Shown one piece after another: positions 1-8,261 of a stretch of DNA of 11,088 nt. The notes under the pieces were generated by a model. It saw only the letters and a program-made list of their open reading frames with translations. It did not search any database and was not told where the DNA came from. Source of the stretch: Clostridium sp. CAG:448 (GTDB taxonomy: Bacteria > Bacillota > Clostridia > Oscillospirales > CAG-272); NCBI GenBank assembly GCA_000433415.1, contig FR890551.1:8400-19487 (forward strand), in the 5' to 3' direction. Within the stretch, counting starts at the first letter, position 1. The number at the start of each line of letters is the position of its first letter. The position numbers and the translations under genes are program-made.

Positions 1-2
1 TC

Positions 3-3000
3 AGGGGAGTCTACTTCTCTGAGAGCTATGCGGTTCCGAAGGTGGCTGTCACCAATAATGCGAATGTTTATACAACCGGTATTTACAACGCAACCGGAAT
101 CAACTACAAGGGTGAAGGAATGGTTGTCGCCATTCTGGATACCGGTCTGGACTATACGCACGAAGCGTTTCAGATGACGCTGAAGAATCCGGCGTGGGAC
201 AAGAATTATGTCGCACAGCGGATGGCGGCGGCAGGAAGCGGTTTCTATGCAAAAGCATCGGTTGACGATGTGTTCTACAACACGAAGGTTCCGTTTGCCT
301 ATGACTACGCGGATGACGACGCAGATGTCTTTCCGCAGTACAGCTCGCACGGCACGCACGTTGCGGGTATCGTGGCAGGCAAGAGCAACTATGTGGTAGC
401 AACCGGCGAAACCTTCCTCGGTGTTGCACCCGAAGCACAGCTTGTGATCGGAAAGGTCTTTACCGACAGCCTGGACAACGAGGGGCTGGGCGGCGCGAAC
501 TCGATCGATATTCTTGCGGCGATCAGTGACTGCGTGGAGCTGGGCGTTGATATCATCAACATGAGCCTTGGTTCGAGCGCAGGCTTCTCGGATACCAAGA
601 GCGACACCTTTACCAACAGTGTTTACGAAAAGGTCCGCGCTGCCGGCATCAATCTGGTTGTTGCGGCAAGTAATGACTACAGCTCCGGCTTCGGCGGCGG
701 AAACGGTACCAACCTTTCCAGCAACCCGGACAGCGGAACCGTCGGTTCTCCTCCTTCCCCTTATTGGGGGCCGTCGGCTGGGGCGGCGCTGTCGGTTGCC
801 TCCATCAACGGGCAGAAGGCAAGCTACATCTTTGCCAACGGCGACACCAGTCAGGTGGCGTTCATCACCGAGTCCAGTGATGCCAACGGCAATAAATTTG
901 ACTTCGTGGAGCAGTTGTATCAGCTTGCGAAAAAACCGAAAACCGAAACCCTGAATTTCAAGTACGTTGTTGTCAACGGCGTCGGCAGACCCGGCAACTA
1001 TACCACTGCAGTCAAACGTGAGTTGCGGGACAAGACCGGCTATGACGGCGTGATTGCGCTGGTGCAGCGCGGTGACATCACCTTTGCGGAAAAGGTGCAG
1101 AATGCAATGGATAACGGTGCGGATGCCGTTATCATCTACAACAACCTCTCCGGTACGATTTCCATGTCGCTGGGTGAGGTGGAGAATCCGGTTCCGACCT
1201 GCTCCATCCAGATGGATGCCGGCAAGGTGCTGCTGGAAAACGCCACCAAGGGCACCGGCTATGTCACCATCGGCGCAACCCTGAAGGCGGGACCGTTCAT
1301 GTCGGATTTCTCCAGCTGGGGACCGACACCGGACCTGCACCTGCGCCCGGAGATCACCGCACACGGCGGCGAAATCACGTCTGCAGTTGCGGGCGGCTAT
1401 GACATCTACAGCGGAACCAGTATGGCGGCGCCGAATATGGCGGGTGCGATTGCGCTGCTCCGCCAGCATCTCAAGACCAAGGGGACGCTCTCCGGAACGG
1501 AGCTGACTGCACGGATCAATCAGGTGCTGATGAGCACTGCCACCATCGCGCTGAACGAGGAGGGCAATCCGTATTCTCCGAGAAAGCAGGGCGCGGGTCT
1601 TGCCGGCATCAAGGATGCCATTGAATCCGAAGGATATATCACCGTTCGCGATCAGAACGGCAACGTGATGGACAAGACCAAGGTGGAGCTGTTTGACGAC
1701 AAGCAGCGCACCGGTGTTTATGAATTTACCTTCACTGTCTGGAACATCACCGACAAAGCAACAACCTATCAGCCCACGACCTATGTCATGACCGAAACGC
1801 TGGCATCGGACGGAAAGACCGTTGCGGAGAAGGCGTATATGCTGAACAGCAACAGCACCGTGGTGTATACGGTAAACGGGGCGGAGCTGAACGGCTCGCT
1901 CACGGTTCCTGCGAACGGGAGCGTGGATGTCAAGGTCCGCATTACCCTGAACGACACTGCGAAAAAGTATCTCGATGACAGTTTCCAGAACGGGATGTAC
2001 GTGGAAGGCTTTGTTTCTCTGAAGGCAGAGGGCGAAACCAAGATCACGCTCGGCGTTCCGTACCTGGCATTCTACGGAAGCTGGGTGGATGCGCCGCTGT
2101 TCGACTACAGCGAATACGAACTGGCAGAAAGCCAGAAGGACACCTCGGTTCCGGCTGAGGACAAGCTGGTTGCCAGTGCGGTAAGCACCCGCGTGATCGG
2201 GCGTTACTACGGCAACAAGTATATCCTGCCGATGGGTTCCTACATCTACACGATGGAGGAGAGCGACGTCAAGATCTATCCGGAAAAGGAAAAGATCGCG
2301 GTTTCCAGATTCGATGCCGAGGGGCAGCACACCATTTACGAAGTGTATATGGTCTATGCGGGACTGCTGCGCGGCGCGGCTTATATGCACGTTGAGGTGA
2401 CCGATGCGGTCACAGGCGATGTCATTTTCTCCAAGGTGCAGGAGAATGTCAGCAAGTCCTATGCGGCGGGCGGCTCGGCTCGTCCGGCGGCGGTGATGCT
2501 GGAAATCAGCCCGGCAGAGTGGAACCTGGTGAACAACGGCACCTATCTGGTTTCCCTCAAGGGCGAGCTTGACTACGAGGGCGGCGAAAATCCGGACCGC
2601 AACAGCTTCGACTTCCAGTTCACCGTGGACTACGAAGCTCCGCAGGTCAACGATTACCGGATCCGGTACGAATCCTACACGGAAAACAAGCAGACCAAAT
2701 ACCGCATTTACATGGATGTCGATGTTTACGACAACCAGTATGTGCAGGACGTGATGCCTTGTTATATCCGGGAGGAAGCGGACGGAACCCGGTCGCTGAC
2801 GCTGCTGACACAGTATCCGATCCCGGTTTACGGCGAACAGGGCAAGCAGTCGACGGTCAGCTTTGAAATTACCGATATTTATGACGACTATGTCAAAACC
2901 GGAAAGCTGTATCTGGCGGTTGAAGACTACGCAATGAACCAGACCACCTATCTGGTCTCCTCCGACAAGGGTCTCGGCGATGCGGGCAGCATTTCGCTGA

Positions 3001-6000
3001 CGCCGGATGAGTTCCTGGTAAAGACCGGAAAGGTCGGCAACAACACCGACGAAGCCAAGACTCCCTATAACATCTACGAACTGACGCTGGCTCCCAACCA
3101 GCTGTACAAGCCCACCCTGGAAGCGGATGCTGCCAGCGGCGTGGCGCACAATCTGACGTGGAAGATCAAGAGCGGCAGTGCCGACGACATCATGACCAGG
3201 AACGAGGAAATCTTTGCCAAGGCGGGCTGCGCAGGCAAGGATGTGGTCATGCAGCTGGTCTATGACAACGGCGACAGTGACTCGACACCGATGATCTATG
3301 CCGAGGTCACACTGAAAATCCGCGGCAACGAAAAAACATTGCAGGATCCGGAGAAAATCGTTCTGGAGCCGGCACTGAATGCGGAATACCGCGCCGTCAG
3401 CATCGACAGTACCGGCGCAATTACGCTGAATCCGAACATGACCGTTGCCATGCGGGCTGGCTTTACACCCTGGTATCGGTCAGACATTCCGCTGAAATGG
3501 TCGTCGTCGAATGAGTCGGTCGTCCGGGTGGATGAAAACGGCAACGTGACCTCGCTTGCAAAGGGCTCGGCGTACATTACCGTGGAAGCGGTGGGGTATG
3601 CGCGCCTGAAGAAGTCGGTCCGGGTAACCGTGAACAGCGAATTCCGTGTGACGAATTACACGCTGTACAACTACTACGGCGGAGAGAATTGCGTGGTTCC
3701 CGACAATCTCAATATCTCCTATCTGGATGAGGATTGCTTCAAGAACAACAAGACCGTGAAGCGGATCGTTTTGCCGAAAACGCTGACCGAGATTCCGGCA
3801 GGCTCCTTTGAAGGTTGTGACAACCTGGAGGAGATTGTCATCGGCAGCCAGTGCACAACGGTTGGAAATTACGCGTTCCGCAACTGTAAAAAGCTGAAAT
3901 CCATTGAGTTTGCACCGTTTGCAGACCGGAACGGCAAGGTGTCCGAACTTTTTGCGGGTACCATTACCATCGGCAGAGAGGCGTTTGCAAATTGCGTGTC
4001 GATGACTACGATCATCAACGAAAAGCGGATGACCGCGATTCATGACAGTGCGTTCTCGGGCTGCACGTCCCTGACCTCGATCAATCTGGAAAATCTGCGC
4101 TATGCGGGCAAGAATGCCTTTGAAAAGTGTACGGCGCTGACGACCGTTGTAACGACAGAAAACACCGTGTTCAGCGAGGGGATGTTTTCCGGCTGCACCG
4201 GCCTGACCTCGTTTGATTTCAAGGGAGACATCCTGCCGGGCTCGATCTTCAACGGCTGCCGGAAGCTGGCATCCATCACCTTTACCTCCGAGAACTTCCG
4301 CGGAATCGGTGAGCGCGCCCTCCTGGGCACTGCCATTACAAGCATCCGTCTGCCGAACGGAACCTATTCTATCGGCAAGAATGCCTTCCCGAGCAGACTG
4401 CAGAAGGTGATCCTCTCTGAGGGCACCGTTCTGGAAGGGCTCTCCGAATCTCCGTTCGGTACCTGCTACCGTTTCACCGCTTTTGAGGTTGACTCCGGAA
4501 ACACGCACTACAGCGTCGTGGACGGGCTCCTCCTGAACAAGGATCAGACCGAGCTGATTTCGGTTCCCTACGGAAAGACCGGGATCACACAGGCAACCAT
4601 TCCCGCAACCGTCAAATCGCTTGCCTCCGGCGTTTTCGCCGGCATCAGCGACATCGGAGCGTGGGATCTGACCGGCTATACCTCGGTCGGTGCTTATGCG
4701 TTTGCAGGCTCCGGCATCACGGAGGTGAAGCTGACCGGTCTGACCGAACTGCCGGACGGAATTTTCTCCGGCTGCACCAAGCTGACGTCCGTCACCGGAA
4801 CGGACAGCCTGACCTCGGTCGGCAGCTACGCGTTTGCGTCCTGCCTGGGTCTGACGGACATTTCGCTTCCGGAGGTCCGGACGGTTGGCTCTTATGCGTT
4901 CAACGCAGCGGCTGTCGCAACGATCGATGCGCCGAAGGTAACCTCGGTCGGCATCCGCGCCTTTGAAGGTGCAAGGCTGACGGAGATCCGTTTCCCGGCG
5001 TTGTCCGAGATCGGCTATATGGCATTCTCCGGAATGCCGGTGCTCCGCACGGCAACCGTCGGAGCGGTGACCTACATGGGCGAGAAGGCGTTTGCCGGCT
5101 CCGCCAAGCTGACGGCAGTGACCTTCGGCGAGGGAACGACACAGATCGGCGCTTACGCTTTCTATGACGGCAGCACGACCATGACCCTGACCGATGTCAC
5201 GCTTCCGGACAGCGTGCAGCAGATCGGAATGTTTGCGTTTGCGAACACCGGTATTTCGCGGATCAATCTCTCCGGCGTTACCGGAATCGGCAGCTATGCG
5301 TTTGCACAGTGCCAGTCGCTGGTTGAAGCCGACCTGAGCCGGGTAAAAACCGTTGGCAACTATGCGTTCCTTGCAACAAAGCTGGCAACGGCGAACCTGA
5401 CCGAAGCCGAGACCGTTGGCGAACGCGCGTTCTACAGCGTTCCGCTGACATCCGTGACGTTCGGCAAGCTCCGCATTCTGGGAAGCTATGCATTTGCGGG
5501 CACCAAACTGACCGATGTCACACTTCCAGCAAGCTTTGCGGACGTTTACTACGACTACAAATGGACGGTCTTTGACGAAAAGGGCAGAGTGGAGGAAGAA
5601 AAATCCCGTAAGCTGCCCTGCTACGGCGACGGTGCCTTCGCGGGCATTGCAACACTGACGGAAATCAAGGTGGCATCGGACGGGAATTACCGTTCGATCG
5701 ACGGTGTTCTCTATGTCAGGACCGAAAACAGCATGACTCTGCTGCAGTATCCGCTTGCTCGGGGCTCCGCAAGCTACCGCGTTGCGGACGGTACCGTGAT
5801 GATCGGAACCAGCGCATTCGAGTGCCCGGATCAGTACAAGAGCGAGACTGCCCTGACGACGATTGAGTTCCCGTATACGCTGAAGCGGATCGGTGCGTAT
5901 GCGTTCTACAAATCCAAGGTGGTCAACTACACCTTCAACAGTGTGGAAGCGCCTGTGCTGCTTGCCGATTATGTTGATCCGAATCAGTCCTTCTCGGAGC

Positions 6001-7115
6001 AGATTCTGTCTGCCATCTTCGGGGACAGCTCCTCCGGCAACGCGCTCGGCTCCACGCTCTACTATGCAAACTTTGCCGACTTCGTTGCAAAGCGGGTTTA
6101 TAAGGATCTGTTCGATCCGCAGTTCTTTGAATCGGTTGACTTCGGGCTGCACCTGGTTATCCCGAAAAACGGGACCGGCTACGACACCGTGATCTGGACT
6201 TCCTTCTTCGGTGACATTCAGAAAACCGAGCAGATTCTGCCGGATGATACGACCCACGCGGCGTTTGATGCCATCGACCGGATTCTGAAGACTCCGCTGG
6301 AGAGCATCGGCAATGCTGCAAGCCTTGCGGATCTGGATGCCATTTCGGCAGAGGTTCTGGCGGCAAGACGCGCCTACAATCGGGTGACGCTGAGCGATCA
6401 GCTGGCACTTTGCACCGATCGGTACGAAAGCCTGGTCCGGTATGAAAAAGCCATCCGTGACGCAAAGGAGCGCCTCGGCTCTCCTGTTGTGATTGACCGG
6501 CTGGTGCTTGCCGCCGTCCCGGATAAGATCCGTTACCAGGCGGGCGAGAGCTTTGATCCCGCCGGCATGGTGCTCAAGGCAATCTATGCCGATGAATCCG
6601 AAGTGATTCTGACGGCTGACAACTACACGCTGGATAAGACCGTTCTCCACGCCGGAGACGAATCGGTAACGCTTTCCTATACCGACCGCGGAAAAACCTA
6701 TACGATCATCGTCAAGGTCAACGTAGAAGGCAGCGAAACGAAGAACCCCGAGGTGCTGACGACCCCGAGCGTTACGGTTTCGGACAGCGGCATGGCTTCC
6801 TGGCAGGCAGTTCCGAATGCAACGGGCTACCGTTACCGCATCAACGGCGGCGAGGAGATGACCACAACGGCAACCGAGCTTCAGCTTGCCGACGGCCAGA
6901 CCCTGACCGTGCAGGCAATCGGCGACGGTACGGCATATGCGGACAGTGCCTACAGCGAGGCTGTCACATGGACGACTCCGCAGACGAACGAACAGAAGCC
7001 CGGAAAACGCGGGTGTTCCTCAGCTCTGTCGACGGGCAATATGGCAGTGATGCTTTGCATGGCTGTGATGTCCCTGGGTGTTACGACCCTGACCCAAAAA
7101 AAGAAAGGAAGATGA
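3..7115 (+). CDS. Giant cell-surface S8 (subtilisin-family) protease, lactocepin/C5a-peptidase-like, with BspA leucine-rich repeats; 5' partial
   Basis: An extracellular serine endoprotease, probably cutting proteins at the cell surface. The reading frame is open to the window edge and the residues before GTG-42 (GVYFSESYAVPKV) look like a propeptide-catalytic junction, so the true start, signal peptide and most of the propeptide lie upstream. Numbering from codon 42, the triad is Asp33 (AILDTG), His103 (SSHGTHVAG) and Ser460 (SGTSMAAP), with oxyanion Asn211 (VVAASND, Ser where Gly is usual). A PA domain is inserted at about 305-405. An Fn3-like A domain follows at 535-690, ending in the lactocepin-like YGSWVDAPLFD. 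Next come a B-like domain (about 760-980), an Ig-like stretch (980-1100), a Big_2-like domain (1103-1197), leucine-rich repeats (1210-1970), a helical module (2068-2145), an Ig-like module (2149-2228), an Fn3-like module (2239-2307) and a Cys-plus-hydrophobic anchor (2323-2357). The catalytic assignment is firm; substrate is unknown. Confidence 0.93.
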   Translation, partial: RGVYFSESYAVPKVAVTNNANVYTTGIYNATGINYKGEGMVVAILDTGLDYTHEAFQMTLKNPAWDKNYVAQRMAAAGSGFYAKASVDDVFYNTKVPFAYDYADDDADVFPQYSSHGTHVAGIVAGKSNYVVATGETFLGVAPEAQLVIGKVFTDSLDNEGLGGANSIDILAAISDCVELGVDIINMSLGSSAGFSDTKSDTFTNSVYEKVRAAGINLVVAASNDYSSGFGGGNGTNLSSNPDSGTVGSPPSPYWGPSAGAALSVASINGQKASYIFANGDTSQVAFITESSDANGNKFDFVEQLYQLAKKPKTETLNFKYVVVNGVGRPGNYTTAVKRELRDKTGYDGVIALVQRGDITFAEKVQNAMDNGADAVIIYNNLSGTISMSLGEVENPVPTCSIQMDAGKVLLENATKGTGYVTIGATLKAGPFMSDFSSWGPTPDLHLRPEITAHGGEITSAVAGGYDIYSGTSMAAPNMAGAIALLRQHLKTKGTLSGTELTARINQVLMSTATIALNEEGNPYSPRKQGAGLAGIKDAIESEGYITVRDQNGNVMDKTKVELFDDKQRTGVYEFTFTVWNITDKATTYQPTTYVMTETLASDGKTVAEKAYMLNSNSTVVYTVNGAELNGSLTVPANGSVDVKVRITLNDTAKKYLDDSFQNGMYVEGFVSLKAEGETKITLGVPYLAFYGSWVDAPLFDYSEYELAESQKDTSVPAEDKLVASAVSTRVIGRYYGNKYILPMGSYIYTMEESDVKIYPEKEKIAVSRFDAEGQHTIYEVYMVYAGLLRGAAYMHVEVTDAVTGDVIFSKVQENVSKSYAAGGSARPAAVMLEISPAEWNLVNNGTYLVSLKGELDYEGGENPDRNSFDFQFTVDYEAPQVNDYRIRYESYTENKQTKYRIYMDVDVYDNQYVQDVMPCYIREEADGTRSLTLLTQYPIPVYGEQGKQSTVSFEITDIYDDYVKTGKLYLAVEDYAMNQTTYLVSSDKGLGDAGSISLTPDEFLVKTGKVGNNTDEAKTPYNIYELTLAPNQLYKPTLEADAASGVAHNLTWKIKSGSADDIMTRNEEIFAKAGCAGKDVVMQLVYDNGDSDSTPMIYAEVTLKIRGNEKTLQDPEKIVLEPALNAEYRAVSIDSTGAITLNPNMTVAMRAGFTPWYRSDIPLKWSSSNESVVRVDENGNVTSLAKGSAYITVEAVGYARLKKSVRVTVNSEFRVTNYTLYNYYGGENCVVPDNLNISYLDEDCFKNNKTVKRIVLPKTLTEIPAGSFEGCDNLEEIVIGSQCTTVGNYAFRNCKKLKSIEFAPFADRNGKVSELFAGTITIGREAFANCVSMTTIINEKRMTAIHDSAFSGCTSLTSINLENLRYAGKNAFEKCTALTTVVTTENTVFSEGMFSGCTGLTSFDFKGDILPGSIFNGCRKLASITFTSENFRGIGERALLGTAITSIRLPNGTYSIGKNAFPSRLQKVILSEGTVLEGLSESPFGTCYRFTAFEVDSGNTHYSVVDGLLLNKDQTELISVPYGKTGITQATIPATVKSLASGVFAGISDIGAWDLTGYTSVGAYAFAGSGITEVKLTGLTELPDGIFSGCTKLTSVTGTDSLTSVGSYAFASCLGLTDISLPEVRTVGSYAFNAAAVATIDAPKVTSVGIRAFEGARLTEIRFPALSEIGYMAFSGMPVLRTATVGAVTYMGEKAFAGSAKLTAVTFGEGTTQIGAYAFYDGSTTMTLTDVTLPDSVQQIGMFAFANTGISRINLSGVTGIGSYAFAQCQSLVEADLSRVKTVGNYAFLATKLATANLTEAETVGERAFYSVPLTSVTFGKLRILGSYAFAGTKLTDVTLPASFADVYYDYKWTVFDEKGRVEEEKSRKLPCYGDGAFAGIATLTEIKVASDGNYRSIDGVLYVRTENSMTLLQYPLARGSASYRVADGTVMIGTSAFECPDQYKSETALTTIEFPYTLKRIGAYAFYKSKVVNYTFNSVEAPVLLADYVDPNQSFSEQILSAIFGDSSSGNALGSTLYYANFADFVAKRVYKDLFDPQFFESVDFGLHLVIPKNGTGYDTVIWTSFFGDIQKTEQILPDDTTHAAFDAIDRILKTPLESIGNAASLADLDAISAEVLAARRAYNRVTLSDQLALCTDRYESLVRYEKAIRDAKERLGSPVVIDRLVLAAVPDKIRYQAGESFDPAGMVLKAIYADESEVILTADNYTLDKTVLHAGDESVTLSYTDRGKTYTIIVKVNVEGSETKNPEVLTTPSVTVSDSGMASWQAVPNATGYRYRINGGEEMTTTATELQLADGQTLTVQAIGDGTAYADSAYSEAVTWTTPQTNEQKPGKRGCSSALSTGNMAVMLCMAVMSLGVTTLTQKKKGR
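42..1661 (+). other. S8 protease catalytic domain with PA-domain insert (domain within the large CDS)
   Basis: This part carries the whole catalytic core. Asp codon at 138-140, His at 348-350, Asn at 672-674 and Ser at 1419-1421 are all intact, so the enzyme should be active. Between the Asn and Ser blocks, about 954-1256, lies a protease-associated (PA) domain with the typical GVIALVQRGDITFAEKVQNA and GADAVIIYNN segments. That arrangement, plus FSSWGPTPDLHLRPEITAHGG before the Ser block, places it with the cell-envelope proteinase/C5a-peptidase branch rather than simple secreted subtilisins. In known relatives the PA insert affects substrate access and specificity; whether it does here is inference. 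Confidence 0.92.
3690..5939 (+). repeat. About 28 BspA-type leucine-rich repeats (LRR_5) inside the protease
   Basis: Tandem units of roughly 20-25 residues share the pattern hydrophobic-x-hydrophobic-P, then G-x-x-AF-x-G/N-C-x-x-L, for example TTVGNYAFRNCKKLKSIEF, TSVGSYAFASCLGLTDISL and GIGSYAFAQCQSLVEADL. I count about 28 AF-type turns. The DNA echoes this, with near-identical stretches reading ggcagctatgcgtttgc at several places (around 4822, 5289, 5482). Two beta-hairpin interruptions typical of BspA proteins interrupt the solenoid: HYSVVDGLLLNKDQTELISV (about 4509-4568) and YRSIDGVLYVRTENSMTLLQ (about 5688-5747). In known BspA-like proteins such arrays bind host or partner proteins; here they may be a stalk, an adhesin or a substrate-capture arm. 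Confidence 0.88.
6243..6476 (+). other. Short helical module after the leucine-rich repeats
   Basis: Residues about 2068-2145 lose the repeat pattern and become Ala/Leu/Asp/Arg-rich with predicted helix character (AAFDAIDRILKTP, LADLDAISAEVLAARRAYN, YEKAIRDAKERLG). This resembles the small FIVAR-type helical bundles used as spacers in Gram-positive surface proteins, though I cannot confirm that family by eye. It separates the repeat array from the C-terminal Ig-like and Fn3-like modules. Confidence 0.45.
7002..7115 (+). other. Cys-containing C-terminal anchor/sorting signal of the protease
   Basis: The last residues read GKRGCSSALSTG, then a hydrophobic segment (MAVMLCMAVMSLGVTTL), then QKKKGR and stop. 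A polar/Cys motif, one membrane span and a basic tail is a tripartite C-terminal sorting layout. There is no LPxTG, so ordinary sortase A attachment is not supported. The Cys just before the span (codon 7014-7016) recalls Cys-bearing CTERM signals such as MYXO-CTERM and Synergist-CTERM, which are thought to be cleaved and modified at Cys. At minimum it should hold the protein in the membrane. Confidence 0.6.
7097..7103 (+). other. A_AAA_AAG heptamer in the protease frame (possible -1 slippery site)
   Basis: The codons CAA AAA AAG place the heptamer exactly as X_XXY_YYZ, the same sequence used by E. coli dnaX. The -1 frame is the lipoprotein frame and is open across the join, giving Glu-Arg-Lys before ATG-7112. 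Downstream structure is weak (a 5-bp GAAAG/CTTTC stem, 7103-7107 with 7116-7120), and no strong upstream stimulatory Shine-Dalgarno is visible. A purine run encoding a basic anchor tail is the simpler reading. Confidence 0.25.
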
Positions 7116-7123
7116 CTTTCGTG
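7104..7123 (+). promoter_or_regulatory. ATGA stop-start overlap and Shine-Dalgarno-like site of the lipoprotein gene
   Basis: The protease stop TGA (7113-7115) lies inside ATGA, giving start ATG-7112. An AAAGGA purine run (7104-7109) is only 2 nt from that ATG but 11 nt from the in-frame GTG-7121. ATG-7112 would rely on termination-reinitiation coupling, and GTG-7121 on the Shine-Dalgarno site. Both produce the same lipoprotein with a three-residue difference. Confidence 0.55.
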
Positions 7124-8233
7124 AAAAGAAGAACCTTTTTTCCTCTGCTTTGCGGCATTCTGTTCCTTGCAACCCTTCTTCTTCTCCCCTCGTGCGGGGA
7201 GAAGAAGGCCGGGAAGCCCTATGACTTTCTTGTGACCTTCAATTACAATGTCGGAACGCTGGATGTCAGCTGCCCCGACCAGTACCTGGGCGTGAAATCC
7301 GGCGGACTTGTCGGCATTCAGCCCGGCTTCAACGATGATTTCAAGCTTCGCCCGGTCTCCAATTACTACATCGAGGGCTGGTATACCGCCAAGTGCGCTC
7401 CGGACGGAACGCCGGAAAAGGATGCGGAAACCGGACGCGTGCTTCTGGACCGGAAGTGGAACTTCGAATCGGACACCGTGACGGCGGATACCGTGCTGTA
7501 TGCCAACCTGATCCGGCAGTCGACGCTGTCCTTCGTGGACATTGCGACGGGGGAAGTGGTCAAAACGCTGACCGGCACGCCCGGCAGCAGACAGAATGAG
7601 CTGATCTCGGTTCTGGCGCCGAAAAAGGACGGTTACACGCTGGTCGGGTACTATACCGATGCGGCTAAGACCTCCCGCTTCCAGTGGCCCTTTACCTTCG
7701 CGGAAGAAGACACCACTGCTTATGTGGAGTTCCTGGAGGGGACCTGGTCGATCGCCGATTCTGCCGATGCCTTCAAGCGCGGAATTTCCGGAAACAAGAA
7801 CATCTATGTAACGGCGGATATCGATTTTACCGGCAAAACCTGGGTAACGACCGCCTATAACGGAACCATTGAAGGAAACGGACACAAGCTGACCGGTCTG
7901 ACGCTGACCAAGGAAGGCAGTAAAACCGCAACCGGCGGATTCGGTCTGTTTACCACGCTCGGCGCGAACGCGCAGATCCGTGATCTGACCGTTGAGAATC
8001 TGACCGTTCGCTTCTCGGCAAGCCTTGCAGGCAGCTATCAGGTTGCTCCGCTGGCAGATGAGATCAAGGCAGGTGCGCGGTTTGAGCGTGTCTGCGTGAC
8101 CGGAACGCTGACCTATGACTTTTCCAAGGTTCCCGCCTCCACTGTTTACAGCCTTGCGGTGAAGAACGGCGCTGCGGAGTCGGACATGACCGACTGCACG
8201 TTCAATATCTCCCTCGTAAATGCAAACGAGTGA
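7112..8233 (+). CDS. Lipoprotein with InlB/Listeria-Bacteroides-type repeats and a beta-helix segment
   Basis: A 373-residue probable surface lipoprotein of unknown function. The N-terminus MTFVKRRTFFPLLCGILF continues into LPSC, a good lipobox with lipidated Cys28. Two repeats of the InlB B/Listeria-Bacteroides type follow: about 37-131 (GWYTAK ... WNFESDTVTADTVLYANL) and 136-210 (GYTLVGYYTDAAKTSRFQWP). Residues about 231-301 look like a few right-handed beta-helix coils with GLUG-like wording (GTIEGNGHKLTGLTLTK, GGFGLFTTLGANAQIRDLTV). The frame is open back to 6968, but that part overlaps the protease. ATG-7112 is preferred because it overlaps the protease stop as ATGA and starts the signal peptide; GTG-7121 is the alternative. 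The gene is likely translationally coupled to the protease. It does not look like the PrtM-type foldase seen beside some lactocepins. Function could be substrate binding, adhesion or protease accessory. Confidence 0.85.
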   Translation: MTFVKRRTFFPLLCGILFLATLLLLPSCGEKKAGKPYDFLVTFNYNVGTLDVSCPDQYLGVKSGGLVGIQPGFNDDFKLRPVSNYYIEGWYTAKCAPDGTPEKDAETGRVLLDRKWNFESDTVTADTVLYANLIRQSTLSFVDIATGEVVKTLTGTPGSRQNELISVLAPKKDGYTLVGYYTDAAKTSRFQWPFTFAEEDTTAYVEFLEGTWSIADSADAFKRGISGNKNIYVTADIDFTGKTWVTTAYNGTIEGNGHKLTGLTLTKEGSKTATGGFGLFTTLGANAQIRDLTVENLTVRFSASLAGSYQVAPLADEIKAGARFERVCVTGTLTYDFSKVPASTVYSLAVKNGAAESDMTDCTFNISLVNANE

Positions 8234-8260
8234 ATGATAAAAAAAGTGAATGATAAAAAA
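8229..8260 (+). repeat. Perfect 16-bp tandem duplication at the lipoprotein stop
   Basis: The unit agtgaatgataaaaaa occurs twice with no gap and no mismatch (8229-8244 and 8245-8260). The first copy contains the lipoprotein stop codon (TGA 8231-8233). The second copy lengthens an A-rich spacer before the binding-protein ribosome binding site. It looks like a recent slippage event. Confidence 0.9.
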
Positions 8261-8261
8261 C

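Noticed and set aside
3480..6650. A 1056-codon open frame on the minus strand, opposite the leucine-rich-repeat region
   Set aside because: It mirrors the codon-biased, repetitive LRR coding sequence. Its translation is Arg/Gly/His-rich and lacks recognisable domains, while the plus frame has clear domain signatures.
6968..7111. Upstream in-frame extension of the lipoprotein to ATG-6968
   Set aside because: It overlaps the protease by 148 nt, would bury the signal peptide 48 residues in, and has no clear ribosome binding site. ATG-7112 fits the lipoprotein signal.
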